Positions 9,945 to 23,100 are shown, counted from the first letter of the stretch. The stretch: DNA of 64,000 nt from Alternaria dauci (GCF_042100115.1 NC_091280.1:1922001-1986000), one strand, 5' to 3'. Translations and numbers: made by a program. The notes: generated by a model not told the origin, from the letters alone.

Positions 9945-12512
9945 ATGCCGGTTGTTCGGGAAGCTCTCGTGGAGCGGACGGGTGTGGCCATGGGACAGTT
10001 GGGCGTGGTAGTGTCACACGCCGAGCGAGACATTGTCGAATCGGTGTCGGCATTACTACGACGTGTAAACATACCTTTCAACAGCACAAGCCCAGCTGGA
10101 TTGATAGAAGCCAACACCGTCGATCCATGGAACAAAAGCGGAAAATATGCGCTCCCATATGTCTACTTTTGCATACCTCTGCTGGTCGTCGCAGCCCTGA
10201 TGCGATACTATCATCTATTCACGGATAAGATCCGGACAGCACTACACCAAGAAGAGGTATTACAGTCCTCAACGACATCCTCTCCCGACACAGATTACGA
10301 GATGTCGGTACTTGATACTGACAAGTCCACCATGAAGTTCTTTCCACGCGAAGGCCCGCTACCCAGTGTACCAAAACAACAATCTAGCGTTTCTTCTTTC
10401 GGGCCGGTCAACAACATGGTAGCGTTCTTCCGGTTCATCTTCTACCGGCCGATTCCACAGATCAGAGTCAAGAAGGGATGGAGACCAATTGTGTTCCCGT
10501 CCTTGGCTGTCATCGTAATCGTACTTTTAGCCCTGCTCCTGGGACTTCTTTACTGCACCCTCCCGCAGCCATTATTCTGGGACAGCATTGCCTATGGCTC
10601 ACCTCCATTGGCAGTTCGCTCCGGTATGATGGCTGTGGCACTGATGCCATGGATCGTGGCGCTTGCGACTAAAGCGAACCTCATCTCAATGGTGACGGGC
10701 ATCAGCCACGAGCGATTGAACGTGTTGCACAGATGGGCAGCGTATATCTGCCTTGTGTTGAGCATATTGCACACTGTACCCTTCTACATCACCCCAGTCT
10801 GGGAGAAGGGTGCACGCCATGCGTTCCAGCAGCTGTTCCAGCAGCAGAGCGGAATGTACATCTACGCCACTGGTATGACCTCCCCATCTAAAGACTAGAT
10901 CACATACTGACAAATTCCAGGTATCGCAGCACTGGTTCCCTTGTGCTTCCTCTGCACGCATTCGATTGCGCCCCTACGCCACCGGATGTACGAATTGTTC
11001 GTGGCGCTGCACGTGCCTGTTGCCATTGTCTTCCTCGGGATGATGTTCTGGCATTGCAACAACTACCTAACATCATGGCACTACTTGCTATCCACTTTGG
11101 GCATCTGGCTCCTCTCTTACTTCATGCGGCTGTTTTATCTCAATTGGACCCGTCCAGGCCAACTGTCATGGCTTATTGGCGACGAGGCCGCCGTAACACT
11201 CATGCCAGAGAACGCTATCAAGATCACTATCCCAACCCGGATGCGGTGGAGACCTGGACAGTATGTCTATCTTCGCATGCCTGGCATCTCAGTGTTCGAA
11301 AACCACCCCTTCACCATCGCTTCATTGTGCAGTGAAGACTTTCCTTCCCAGTACGGCGAGGGCTACCGGGATATGGTCCTCGTCTTCCGACCGTTTGGTG
11401 GCTTCACAAAGAAGGTTCTTCAAAACGCTCTCGACCACGGCCCATGGCACACATATCGTGCATTTGTTGATGGTCCATATGGAGGCATGCAACGGCGCAT
11501 TGAAGCTTTCGATGACGTCGTGCTCATTGCAGGAGGTAGTGGTATCACTGCCATTATCTCGCAGCTACTCTCTCTCATCAAGAAGATGCGCGATGGCAAA
11601 GCCGTTACGCGCAAAATCCATGTGATCTGGGCCCTCAAGCGCCCTGAAACCATGGAGTGGTTCAAGGAAGAATTGCGCATCTGCCGTGAATATGCGCCAC
11701 CAGAGACAGTACAATGCCAATTCTACATTACCGCTGCGAAGCGAAACCTAGGCGGTGGACTTGTCAGCGCGAAAACACCCACCCGTCCAGTGTCGCTGTA
11801 CTTTCACGACAAAGTCAACGATGCCTTCCAGAACATTGCCGACCACCGTCTTTCGGGTGTCTCTTCAAAGCGACACTCTGCTCTCATCCGCGACGAAGCG
11901 CAGGGAGATCCTGAGAAGGAGTCTGAGCTGCGCCGCGAGAATGAAGATAGCATCACGGCACTTCCACAGGCGCACATGGTCCCCATCAATAGGGGGCACC
12001 TCGCACCACCACGCTCGAGCTACAACAGTGGACGGAACTCTGCCGAATCAGCAGACAGCTCTAACCCCGATATGATTGCGCCTGCGCCACGTGGTCTCGC
12101 TGCTCGTCGTCAAGAGCGCAACCTCTCCCTGGACATCAATCAAGCCGTCTCTGCGGGCTCCGGCGCCATAAATCCAGACATAATTCACAATCCCACCGAA
12201 GGCGCCCAAGGCTTCGACTTTGGGTTTCCGTCAACACCCACAGAGTTCCAGAAGAACCTAATGCGCTTTGCGTTCCTGCCCGCAGCCGTCAAGAAGAAGG
12301 ACGGTTGGAGCACCGAGTATGGACGTCCGGATATACCGTATCTACTCAAAGGGCTGAGCAGAACCTTTGGGCGCAGAACGTGTGTGTTTGTTTGCGGGCC
12401 TCCCACGATGCGCATTAGCGTGAGTGAGACGATTGCGCAAATGCAGAGGAGTGTTTGGAGTGACAGTGGGCGGGATGAGATTTTCCTCCACGCCGAGAAC
12501 TACGCCTTGTAA
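9945..12512 (+). CDS. Ferric-chelate reductase (FRE/NOX-like transmembrane flavocytochrome)
   Basis: Two exons, 9945-10872 and 10921-12512, with a GTATGA...CCAG intron joining YATG to IAALVPL; about 839 aa. It reduces extracellular ferric chelates with NADPH electrons passed through FAD and two haems in the plasma membrane. Visible parts are a first span (YVYFCIPLLVVAALM), the haem histidine pair in HRWAAYICLVLSILH, a further pair around HVPVAIVFLGMMFWH, the FAD motif HPFTIAS, the NADPH glycine motif GGSGITAI and the terminal CGPP. A disordered insert of about 150 residues lies inside the NADPH domain, as is common in fungal members. The start is uncertain: ATG 9945 is the first in-frame ATG after a stop at 9786-9788, ATG 9990 is an alternative, and no clear signal peptide is seen, so an upstream exon may be missing. 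Confidence 0.85.
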
Positions 12513-13678
12513 GGCGTGGGTAGTACATTTCTTTCTCTTGTTTTATGCATAGCGTCGGATGGCTTGATGTTTATACCCCTTTCTCTTATTCTTTCATAGC
12601 CGTGTATCTATATGACGATCGACGATGTCAATATCGGTCGCTTCTCAGCTGCTTGGCTGAAGGCTTGGATCCACCAGTCTCCATGTCAATAAAGAAGTAA
12701 ACTTCAACACCAATGTTGGAAGTGTGTTTCCGATGAACCTTGAATGGGACACAAACTTTGACGAGATATTGTGCAGGCATTGCTCGCCGTGCTTACGCCC
12801 TGTGAAACTCGTCGCGCATTTCTGCCTCGGCAAGATGGACTCGAGCGACGCCATGGAGATGTACCGCGTGCCAGACTTCCAACATGGTAGAGATTGAGGC
12901 TTGATACTTGGTGTACTCGTTCAGCGGCACATGCTTGTCACGCTCTCATTCCATTGTCACCTTCTGCATGTGGTTCGCCAACGGTCGGCCAGGAGTACCC
13001 TACCCCTCCGCACGCGAGCTGGTGGGGTCGTTATCCATCCATGGACCTCGCGGCACAACCAAGGCATCCTTGTCGTGGATTGTGGAGAGGGTGTGCTTGC
13101 GGAGACACTATCCCGCGCTCTAATGGGAACCAGAAAGTTCAGGGCGGCACAGCGCCATGGTCGTACGGATGCAAAAGCAAACCGTCGTGGTTCAGCATCA
13201 TGTCGCAGTGGGTGGGCGGGCGAAGAGATGATGGGCTTGCTGACCGCCTGCTCGCCCGCTCGCTCGTTCATGGCGGCGATACGCGCTGCGTCGCGGATAG
13301 AGACATGTGCAGCGGCCGCGATACTAAACGGCGGCTGCGTACTGGCACATGGGGACGGCAGTACATAGGGCTGCAGCCGGCTAAGGGGAGATGAGGGTGT
13401 GGGATAATGGGCGTTCGCATGCCTTTGCTTTTTGGGGGGACATGCTTTTGGGCAGCCGGAATTGCCGCTTGGCGCATCTCACCCGCCCGAGCCATCTCAA
13501 ACAACATCGACTTGCATATTTCCCCTTCCTCCTCCACGCAGGTCTGCTGTAACGTTTCCCAGCCTTTGTAGCCAACTAGTAACAATTGCTACGCCCAAAC
13601 CCCATCCAGCCGTCGCACACGCGGAAGCCAGGGCGCAGACTTCCCGACCGACCATGTTCTTAAGATAATTATGTGCAC
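12513..13678. other. Intergenic region without a supported gene
   Basis: It contains the 3' side of the ferric reductase gene and the upstream region of the BLOC-1-like gene. Several overlapping frames near 12900-13580 are Arg/Ser/Pro-rich and look non-coding. Confidence 0.5.
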
Positions 13679-14168
13679 ATGTCCGCCATCCCAGTGTCTG
13701 AACTGGGCCTCAACTCGAGCGAGAGCAGATATCTCCAGCAGCAGATCGCCGCCTCACAGCAAGGCTCCAATTCGTCGCGTGCTGCCTCTCACGTCTCCAG
13801 CCAAGGCCGTCTCCTCCTGGATCCTTCTAGCTTGCAGGCGCTCAGCGCCCACTTTGACCGTCTGATGTACTCCATCCAGCAGCGCTGGCAGTATGTGAGT
13901 GTCTTTTGCCATGTCTTTGGGTAGGCGGGATTCCCCATGGTGTAGCACTGACAAAGGCCAGCTCACTCAACAGACACAAACAGCAACCCAAGTGCAGTAC
14001 GACCGCGCAGGCAACGCCATGCAAATGGCTGATGCTGAAATCGCCCGCTTCCGTGCAATCCTCCACGAAATCGACGAACTACAAGTAGAATTCGACAAAG
14101 TCCGTCGCATTGGCGAGATTGTCAAAGGTTTCAAGTCGCGCGTCGACCGGCTAGATCGCCGGATATGA
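13679..14168 (+). CDS. Small coiled-coil protein, possibly a BLOC-1 subunit (CNL1-like)
   Basis: Two exons, 13679-13894 and 13962-14168, joined by a GTGAGT...CCAG intron in phase 0 (RWQY to LTQQTQT), giving 140 aa. The start is the ATG of MSAIPVSELGLN. The N-terminal third is polar and Ser/Gln-rich. From about residue 50 the protein is one long amphipathic helix (ALSAHFDRLMYSIQQRW, then EIARFRAILHEIDELQVEF and VKGFKSRVDRLDRRI). Length, layout and the closing RVDRLDRRI resemble the fungal CNL1/cappuccino-type subunit of BLOC-1, which works in endosomal sorting. This is from memory of family shape and not a domain hit. Other small coiled-coil complex subunits remain possible. Confidence 0.6.
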
Positions 14169-15701
14169 ACACATTCCAGTGAATTGGACCGGTGTGTTCC
14201 AAGTGTCACAACCTCTTCTACACGACCCAATCTCCCTACACTCCTTTACCATCCTCGAAAAGACATACCTTGTCCCCACAGACCACACACACAATATCTA
14301 CCAAGACTGGAAAGCCTCACGGCATGGAAAACACTATGGGACACCTGCGAGAACGGAAAGCCCCACGGCTAATGGCGTTTTGGTTGCGTTTTGTTGGAAC
14401 TCTTGCTTTTGGGAATACCCACATCCGCTTTTACCCATGTTTCAGTTTGCTCGCTTGCGGTACCTTTCTCGCGTCGTTTGCGTAACTTTGAACAGCTTCT
14501 TTTGAACTATCACTTCTTGCTGCGAACTGGCTGTTGTACGTCATTGTGGATCGACGCTGCACGACTCGATACCCTGCTCAGCCGCAAGCTGTATGTTCCT
14601 CCCATTCGAGGCATTGCACCACACTGCTTTTGCACATCTTTACTTTCGCGCTGAGTGATGTTCGCAGTACGATCCTTTTTGAGAGAATCCTGACTAATGC
14701 TATAGGTTGTGCCTCCACTACCATCAACGTACTTTCGCGACGGCAATGAAACCTCACGCTTTCATCTTAGCTTACTCTGGTTCATGCAGCCCACATCATA
14801 GTCGCACAGGAACGCTTTCGGAGCCCGAAAAACCTTCGCGGTACGCAATACGACATGCCGTGTATGGAGTTTACCTGCGTAAATTTCCTTTCTCATTGAA
14901 CCAGGCATCTGCGGCCTGCCTCGCCGTTCCACATTCGCGCTCCTAGTTCGAATGATCATATGATCCTCTCCTCTCAATCAAGTACCTGCAGGAAAACCTT
15001 GCATGTTACCCGTCGGTGTACATAGCTTGGTCATGGTATGTACATTCATAGACCGCAGATGGTGGTCCCTGACATGTGTGACCTCCAAGTCGGGTGAGCC
15101 GAGGCACAGCACAATCGCAGCTGGCAACATCAGCCTGTTCAACTACACGCATTATCAACACATTCGTCGGCCGCCTCAACTAATCATCCACTAGGTAAAA
15201 AATTCACAGATGAACAATGTTATGAGGTTAAGGGACAAGTGCTTTGGCCGCTCAAAAACCACGACCACTCCGATAATAATTCATCCGTCGTCACGCATAC
15301 ACGAATGTCTCTCAGGCCCCCTGCAAAAACACCACAACCCGTCTGGTCAGAACACGCTAGTCCATCTCCGATCAGTTTCATTGGCCCGGTCGCGTCTGCA
15401 CATGCAGCGTGGGTAAGAGATGTACCTTGTCGTATATTTGCTACTTCAACGTTCTCTTTGTCCCGTGGGGATCTGCAGATCGAGAGGATTCAACGGTTAA
15501 TACGGCGCGCTGTACTCAGGCCCATTAGCCCCCATTTGGAACCAAAAGGGGACGCCTAAATGGCGCAGCAATCAAGTTTCCATTTTCCACGCCGCCGTAG
15601 AAAAAGACTTGGCTAGGCTGTCTCATCGCATCCTATGTCCTTTCAATGTACTCCACGGCTCGTCCTCGTTTCCTGTCAAACGCCATGTTTTCGTCGTCGT
15701 T
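14169..15701. other. Intergenic region without a supported gene
   Basis: About 1.5 kb between two genes on the same strand. Only short low-information frames are present; I see no RNA gene or repeat here. Confidence 0.5.
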
Positions 15702-17088
15702 ATGCCCAAAATCAATCTACGGCCAAGGAGGAATCCGCTGCGTTCGCTGGGCCGCACAGCGCAATCCCATTGGAAGTTGATTCTGGCTCTTGTGTTATTG
15801 ATGCTTCTTGAAGTATACGTACACGTACGAAACTACGATGTTCCTCGCCCCTCGACACCCCTCGACGCCCCCTTCTACGCGGGATGTCAGAGCCCCGTCC
15901 TAAACACGACCGCACGCGAGTCCGCCGTACTTGTAATGCTTGCGCGCAATTCAGAAGTCAAGGGCGCAGTTTCCAGCGTTCGGAGCGTGCAAGAACAGTT
16001 CAACGATAATTTCGGGTATCCATGGGTTTTCCTAAATGATGAAGAATGGACGGAAGATTTTAAGACAAAGGTAGGCAAAGCAGTAGGAAAAGACGCAGAA
16101 GTAAAGTTTGAGGTCATTCCCAAAGAGATGTGGGGGTATCCTGAGTGGATCGACCAAGAGCGCGCACGAAGCAGCATGCAATCCATGAAGAACCGGGGCA
16201 TACAATACGGAGGACAAGAAAGCTACCACCACATGTGTCGCTTTCAATCTGGGTATGCCACCCAAACCGAGCCCATCCCAAAAGCAGTGCGCTGATGAAG
16301 ACCCCACAGCTTCTTCTTCGACCACCCCGCACTCCTCCCTTATAAATACTACTGGCGTGTCGAGCCCTTCATATCCTTTACATGCGCCATAACCTGTAAG
16401 TACCTTTCGAAATCGAACCTTACGTGGGACGTTTGCTAACTCTGTACACCATACACTAGACAACCACTTTGTCGAAATGACGCGCCACAAGAAACGCTAC
16501 GGCTACACAACCGCACTCTGGGAACGCGGGCAAACGGTCCCTTCTCTCTTCTACAAACTCTCCCTCTTCAAGAACAAATACCGCCTCCCCACCTCCAGCC
16601 TCTGGATCGCCATGGTCGACGCAAGCTACATGCCCTGGCCCCTCCGCCGTGCACTAGCGCTACTATGGAACAGGGACGAGAGGGGGGACTTGTGGAACAT
16701 GTGTCACTTTTGGTCGAACTTTGAGATTGCGGATATGGACTTCTTCCGTGGAGGTGCGTATCGTGCCATCTTTGAGTATCTGGACCGTAACGGCGGGTTC
16801 TATTATGAGAGGTGGGGTGATGCACCCGTGCATTCATTGGCTGCTGCCATGTTGTTGCAGCCGGAGGAGTTGCATCATTTTAGTGATTGGGGGTATGTGC
16901 ATGATGGGTTGCAGGTTTGTACGTACGCCAGTACAGAGCAGGAGAGGATGAGAGGGGTGAGCGTACCGAAAATCTCGGGGCCTCCTGGGGAATCGAGGGA
17001 AGAGTTGGGTTGCAATTGCAAATGTGATAACGCGGTTAGGGTTGTGGAACCGGTTTGTTTGAATAGGATAGGATTGACTACTGGCTAG
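15702..17088 (+). CDS. Alpha-1,2-mannosyltransferase, KTR/MNT1 family
   Basis: Three exons, 15702-16252, 16310-16395 and 16460-17088, 421 aa. The introns are GTATGC...ACAG and GTAAGT...CTAG. The protein is a type II Golgi membrane enzyme with a short basic tail, a signal anchor near residues 24-42 (LILALVLLMLLEVYVHV) and a lumenal GT15 domain. It adds alpha-1,2-mannose from GDP-mannose to O- and N-linked glycans. Family signatures are FFFDHPALLPYKYYWRVEP, CHFWSNFEIADMDFFRGGAY and FYYERWGDAPVHS. The splice joins restore these blocks, which supports the exon model. The C-terminus ends in a Cys cluster (CNCKCD) like other KTR members. The start is the first ATG of the frame (MPKINLRPRR). Confidence 0.9.
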
Positions 17089-17178
17089 TCATGGGATTCC
17101 GCAAGCAGTAAAGGTTGAACATGCTTGACCTGGAAATACATGCAAGCTCTTACACCTTGTGTTCTACTGCGGCTGTCT

Positions 17179-17743
17179 TCATGACAAAGTCCACTCGAGA
17201 TCCACGTTCCCACCTGCCTTCACCACCTCTTCGGTGATGTCGTTCATGTTGATAACGAGCTGGCTCCCAAACGTGATCCATTCTTCAGCCCCACGCACAC
17301 GAGCCCGATGACGTCCATCAGAATATCCACCAGCAATTTCCATTCCGTTGATGACCATGTCGAAATCCCTGCCGATGATGTGAATGCCCTTGACGACAGT
17401 GCCTTCACTGTAAGTATCCTGAGATGGGCGCTTGACTGCAATGGATCAGCAGCCTGTCCTTTGTAACCAGAAAATACGTACATCTAATTGTTTTCTGCGC
17501 GATATTGACTTCATGGTCGATTGCGAGCTTGGCGTTGATTTTCTTCAGCTTCTCGGTTTCCCGCTTGTATGCAACCAGTGTCCTTGAAATCTTGTAGATA
17601 ACGATGGTTACGACAATTAAAACCTCATATTTCTTGGGGTGTAAAAGGCCGGTGAGGAAATCGCGGACGAGATCCAGGAGCCATAGGAAAAGCCGAACAA
17701 TGATCATCGTCATGTATGATAGTACATTGTACGGTCCAAACAT
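17179..17743 (-). CDS. Small membrane-anchored protein of unknown function
   Basis: Two exons on the minus strand, 17743-17478 and 17407-17179, 164 aa. The N-terminus carries two hydrophobic segments (MTMIIVRLFLWLLDLV and KKYEVLIVVTIVIYKI). A charged helical stretch follows (KRETEKLKKINAKLAIDHEV), then a soluble C-terminal part (GIHIIGRDFDMVINGMEIAG, ending VDLEWTLS). To keep frame, the intron must use the weaker donor GTATTT at 17477 rather than GTACGT four bases upstream; the acceptor is TTACAG. The gene ends 90 bp from the convergent mannosyltransferase gene. I do not recognise the family. Confidence 0.55.
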
Positions 17744-18141
17744 TTCGAGCGATGTTGATTGAGGTGGTTGCTGTGATATTTCGGTTTTTGTAGGGAGAGA
17801 AGGGAATGTGTACTTGTTAGTCGCAGTTGAAGGAAGTGAGAGTGGCGATTACGGAGACTAGCTATCGAGCGCTGGCCGCGCGTTTTTCCCTTCACTTGCG
17901 TAAAAATCTGATCAAACCCATGCTTGGCATATATAGATTGTTAGCATGCTGGTAACTGGTAGGGCTTTCACATGGTGGCTACAGGAAAATGCACGGACTA
18001 CACATTCACCAACGATCTCAGTGCCTGGAAATAGACGTTTACATGAAAACCAGAATCGAGTGTCTCTTTCTTACATCGCCCTGATTCACCACGAAAGAAA
18101 GCGACGTGGAGTCGACATATTAGACGGTAATGTTTTGTCGC
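17744..18141. other. Short intergenic region
   Basis: The upstream region of the small membrane protein and the 3' side of the Zn2Cys6 gene. I see nothing else in it. Confidence 0.5.
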
Positions 18142-19846
18142 TCAGTATTTTCGTGCTCTTCCTTCCTTGAACGCCCCAGGATCATGCAACAGCATATTGC
18201 GTACATCCTCCATATTGAAGCCTTTATGTTTCTCGATGCACGCTTCCATACACCGAAGTACCTTTCTCGGCCATTCCACATACTGAGCCCACTCTCCACT
18301 CTCATCGTCATCTATGGCGGCCATGATGCGAGCGGACCATTGGATAGTCGCCCTCGTAGGGGTTGTCAATGCGTTCCTAGGCGCCGATAGCGGCGCGAGA
18401 ATAAAACGTATGGCGCAAAAGTGCGCCATGACGACGTTGCCGAGTTGGTTTGTGGGATCAAAGACATGCATGAGTCCGTCATGCGGCCATGTAGCGAAGA
18501 TGGTCAGGATAGCCATGATGGCTATAAAGGACTGGAGCGGGTATGGAGCGCCTGGCGGAGCGGTTGTGAGATTTTCCCAGTCGATTTTGTCGAACACCAC
18601 GCCAAGGTCTCCTGGTAAGATCGGGTTGGCGAACGCGTAGAGATCGGAATGTGAGTTGGGCCCCGAAGCCATTTGTGGCAGAGTGCGTGCTTTTGTAAAA
18701 CCCGGTACAGAATGTGTACCTGATATTGCAGTTGTGTCGTTCTCATCATCATATTCAGTGGTCGAATCAAAAGCGTCCCTCAGTTCTGGCCTCTCTACTT
18801 CTGAGACCAGGAGACATTGAACCGTTTCGATGAGCTGTCCGACAATGGCCTTCTCGATGGCATGTGCAGCGGGCCCGGTCATCAGGCTAGAGAATCCCTT
18901 TATCGACAGCAGAGCTTCGCGTAGAAGTTCCTGATCCACTACGGGAAAATTGCAAAACGTTGTGTCCATACGTATCATGCCCAAGGTTTTCTGATCGGAG
19001 AAAGGACCAGGGAAGCCTTGGCCTAGGATTAGCTGGGACAGAAACGAGCATCCTCGTAGAGACAAGAAATGCTCCAGAAAGCCATCTTCCATGTAGCTGG
19101 ATTGAAAGCACAGTAAGTAAGATGTGGCAAGCATGATATGTGATTCTTCAGGAGTTGGAGGCCATCGAGAGAAGGAGTCCTCGAGTCCAACGATTGCTTT
19201 TTGTCGGTGTTGCAGTGCAAGACTAGTTTTGGGGTTGTCGACTTGTATGGCAAGATGAGATCCAGCTAAAGCGAGCATAGCATCCATGAGATATGAATAC
19301 TGAGTAGTCAGTGATGACCGACGTGTTGTATCGGCAGAGGAAGGGACCACATACTTGATTAGCTTTTATGGGAACATCTTTAACCCAAATGTCATTCCAA
19401 TCGTGCGGAATGCAAGGATGCGCTGAGATGAGATAGTGGTGGAACAACTGCATATCATCTGAACTGTAGACGGTAGGTGTTTCTGAGAGTCTGACTATCT
19501 GGCGCGGACTCGGCGTTTCTGTTGGTATATAGTCTCGTCGCGCGTGTTTGAATACATCCGGATACCTACAGACCACTTGAACAGTTGGTAAGATGTGGTA
19601 TACAGCGCATAATTCGGTACTCACGTCCGCGCTTATCGCAATTCGTACATGACGGCCATGTCTCTGGGCACTTGACGGAGTTTAGTGACATGGTAAGACA
19701 TGACAACACTGTTGCAGTACCTTGATCTTGCGGCGCTTGCATGGGATGCAGCCCAGACGACTTTTGGTGTGCCCGCGTCGCTGTCGTAACCCTCCTAGTG
19801 CCGCCGTGTCGCCGCTAGATACAGTGGTGCTGCTGGATATGAGCAT
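18142..19846 (-). CDS. Zn2Cys6 transcription factor (Upc2-like family)
   Basis: Four exons on the minus strand: 19846-19721, 19670-19625, 19575-19355 and 19299-18142, 516 aa. Splicing assembles a full binuclear zinc cluster with Cys at 33, 36, 43, 50, 53 and 60 (spacing 2-6-6-2-6), which confirms the first two introns. A linker follows, then a fungal-specific regulatory domain (LFHHYLISAHPC, MDAMLALAGSHLAI, HIMLATSYLLCFQSSYM). This layout resembles the Upc2/sterol-uptake-control family and its many paralogs in Pezizomycotina. It would act in the nucleus as a DNA-binding regulator. No target can be inferred from its neighbours. The start is the ATG at 19846 (MLISSSTTVSS). Confidence 0.85.
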
Positions 19847-20867
19847 GATGAAACACTCTGGATCGTACGAGGGACTACCATGGGCCAGAATCGTTCAGAT
19901 TATCTGTCTTGGGCTGTATGGCTTGCTTGCATGCTTGTGCCTGCTGTTCCGTTTGCGGAACTATGGGTGCTTTGGGATGGCCAGCTGGAACACTGGACTC
20001 AAGGAAGTCGCCTATGCGGTCCAGCACCATGTAGCCATCGAACAAATCGTCCATGATTGAGAGTACGTCAGGCAATGAGATGGGGATGATACTGCCAGAT
20101 CTGGCCCGCCAAGTCAGCGGTGGTGTTGTTCCATGGATTGCGATAACGCCAAGCTGTCAAGCTGTCATCGCTGGAGGCCTAGGTATGCAGCCTGAAAGTC
20201 GGCAGGTCGGCGTCAGTGGCGCAGTATCCGAGCCTACAAAGACGCGAACCGCTAGGAAAGTCTACTAATTCATGTGCGTACATATCTTGACCGTTAGCAC
20301 ATGGGAGACGGAGGCGCGGATAGAGAGGAAGAAGCATCTGCTTTCTCGAAGGGTGACTAGTCCTGTCTTGGTCATGAGGGTACTAGGCAGTCGGTGTGTC
20401 GCGTGAGAAGGCCGCGTCGCACCCAAGAAGCGCAATCTCGGTAAGCATCGATCCGTGTCAGAATTCCCGCTCGCGGAAACGAACTGGGAGCAAATGTCGA
20501 GATGAGATTGAGTGGTTGCGTGAGAAAAGTGGTGCAGTTGGGTGGGCAAACGTGACTGGGCAGAGAGGGTTGGATGGGTTTCTCCGCTGTCCGCCCAGTC
20601 GGGATGTTAGCCGCAAGTGACGTCTCCCCTTGACAAGCACCGCCATTCTTGTTACCACTCAATTTCGGCGCAGCACACTAAAACAATCTCCCCCCCAAAC
20701 GTACGCAGCCTCGACGGGCCTCCCGAGTGATTGCGATTGTTCCCATGTGCTGCCTAATAGTGGAGTGAGGAGCACGCCCCACCAGCCGCGCCCAAGCCCA
20801 ACGCAACGGCTGAACTGAAGTGAACATTCGAGCATCGCCCGAAGCACTCGCATCCAAACACATCGCC
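19847..20867. other. Divergent intergenic region
   Basis: It lies between the divergent Zn2Cys6 and WASP genes, so it carries both promoters. It includes one CCTAGGTA half-match near 20178 and a C-run just upstream of WASP. No gene is supported. Confidence 0.5.
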
Positions 20868-22850
20868 ATGCCGTCGATTCTCTCCGACGAGGACAAGCTG
20901 ACGGTGAAGCGCACCGTGCCCAAGTCGGCCAACAAGATCCTCACCGTCGCCGTCGCCAAGTTGTACATTGCCTACCCCGACCCGCGCCGATGGACCTACA
21001 CGGGCTTGCAGGGCGCCGTCGTGCTGGCCAACGACCTGGTCGGCCACACGTTCTGGCTCAAGATGGTGGACATTTCGGTAGGTGCGACGACTGCCGCAGC
21101 ACAGAGCGGACGACTGACGGATGCAGCCCCAAAGCCGCGGCGTCATCTGGGACCAGGAGATCTACGACACCTTCTCCTACAACCAGGACCGCGTCTTCTT
21201 CCACACCTTTGAGCTCGAGGACTGTCTCGCCGGCCTGTCCTTTGCCGACGAGAAGGAAGCCAAGTCGTTCAAGAAGAAGCTCGACGAGCGCGAAAAGAGC
21301 GCCCACAAGAACACAAAGAACACGCCCTTCAGCTTGTCCGCAGGGAGCAGCGCGCATGCAGCCAACGGCAGGAGCGGCGGCGGCGGCGGACATGGCCACG
21401 GCCTGCTGGGAGGGCTCTTTGGACACCGCCATTCTTCTGCACCCGGCCCGCCGCCAGCCTCCATCATTCCGCCGGCCAGCGTCGCATCGCCCGTGCAAAG
21501 CACCCACTCCAACGCGACAAGCGCCCGCAACTCGGCCATCGACACGACAGACCCATCATGGCAGCCGCTGCTGAAGGAACTGCTGGCCATGGGCATCACC
21601 GAGGACCAGATTGAGGAAAACGCCGACTTCATCAAGCTGTACATTGAGCAGCGGAAGACCGAGGAGAAGCTCAAGGACGAGCACAACCAGCGCAAATCCA
21701 GAGCACCTCCCCCTCCCCCGCCGAGTGCACCGCCCGCAGCCGCCTCTCTCAGCCCTCAGAACACTGGCGGTTCCAGGCGGGGACCACCTCCAGCACCGCC
21801 GCCAGCGCGGAGAACAAAGACGGACGCAACCGTCAACCGCAATTCCTCAGGCAGCCCTGCGCCGCCATCGCCGTCGCGCGAAGCAACGCCTCCTCCAGGG
21901 CCACCTAAGCCTGTCTTCAGGGCGCCCCCTCCAATTGCAGAAGCAGGAAAGTTCGCGAATCTGCCCCCTGCACCAAACAGATCGCGAGCATCGTCCAACG
22001 CTGCCAATCCTGGACCCCCGCCGCCACCACGCACACCAAAGACACCAGTGCCCGACGAAGCCTCAGCAGGAGGCAAATTTGGTGTACCGCCGCCCTTTAC
22101 GGGCAACCGTGTACCCTCTGGCCCACCGCCGCCGCCCCCAAGTCGCGGGCCAGTTCCACCACCTCCTCCAGCCAGAGATACTCCATCCGCGCCCCCAAAA
22201 CTGCCCCCTGTTCACAATATACCAGTACCGCCACCCCTTCCTCCGTCTTCTTCTCGTCCGGCGCCACCTCCACCTTCAGGTGCGGCTCCAGTCCCACCGC
22301 CTCTGCCCCCAACAAGCAATGTAGCACCCATTCCACCACCACCGCCGCCAATGCCGAATCGGTCCATTCCTCCTCCTCCACCCATGCCCAACAGCTCAGC
22401 ACCGCCAGCACCGCCCCCACCGCCACCCATGCCTTCGCGATCTGCTGTTGCGCCGCCCCCGCCTGGGCCCCCACCTCCACCCGGCCCTCCCCCTCCCCCT
22501 GGGCCCCCTCCGCCACCAGGTGGCGGCCCGTCTTTGCCCAAACCCGCGGCGGGACGAGACGGCTTGTTGGCGGATATCCGTGGAGGAGCGAGACTAAAGA
22601 AGGTTTCGGACTCGGAGAAGAAAGACCGCAGTGCGGCGGCAGTTCCTGGCGCAGAACCGGCTGGAGGTGCTTCTGGAGGTGCCTCTGGCCCAGCTACACC
22701 TGGAGAAGCTGGCTTGGCTGGCGCATTGGCCAGCGCTCTTGCGGCAAGGAAGTCTAAAGTTAGTCACAGTGGTAAGTGCTGGTCCATCTGCATTGAAAGT
22801 TTTGCGCTGACGTTTGTACAGACGACGAGTCCGACAAAGACGACTGGTAA
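20868..22850 (+). CDS. Wiskott-Aldrich syndrome protein homolog (Las17/WASP)
   Basis: Three exons, 20868-21077, 21127-22771 and 22822-22850, 627 aa. It is an activator of the Arp2/3 complex that nucleates branched actin at endocytic sites. The N-terminal WH1 domain (residues about 1-120) contains YPDPRRWTYTGLQGA and GVIWDQEIYDTFSY. A proline-rich region (about 262-540) with many P5-P8 runs would bind SH3 proteins and profilin. A WH2 actin-binding motif (GLLADIRGGARLKKV) starts near 549. The last tiny exon supplies the acidic tail DDESDKDDW with the conserved terminal Trp that contacts Arp2/3. Without that splice the frame would run on into meaningless sequence to 23142, so the intron GTAAGT...ACAG is well supported. 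Confidence 0.95.
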
Positions 22851-23100
22851 ACGACCAGATTCCGAAGCTGCTCAACGCAGCCTCAACCCGAAACGCCGAG
22901 TCGATCGAAACCCTCTTCAGACGCGGACATACCAGCTATGCAATGTAGAAAGCAGGGAAAGAGTCATCGGAACACGTTCCAGTGCGACGCCCCGTGGCAG
23001 AAGCAGCCAAGACAAGCTGAAGAAGCAAACCCCTTGGCTAGTTGGAGAAATAGTGATAGTCGATACCAAGAATGATAAAGTGTCTTCTTCGTCTTCTAAA

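Noticed and set aside
12894..13585. Several overlapping frames of 100-166 codons upstream of the BLOC-1-like gene
   Set aside because: Mutually overlapping on both strands, with low-complexity composition and no domain.
20990..21574. A 194-codon frame overlapping WASP exons 1 and 2
   Set aside because: An Arg/Thr/Ser-rich shadow frame of the real gene.
21611..22324. A 237-codon plus-strand frame and long minus-strand frames over the WASP proline-rich region
   Set aside because: They arise from reading proline-rich codons (CCN repeats) in other frames. The WASP frame has conserved WH1, WH2 and acidic motifs.
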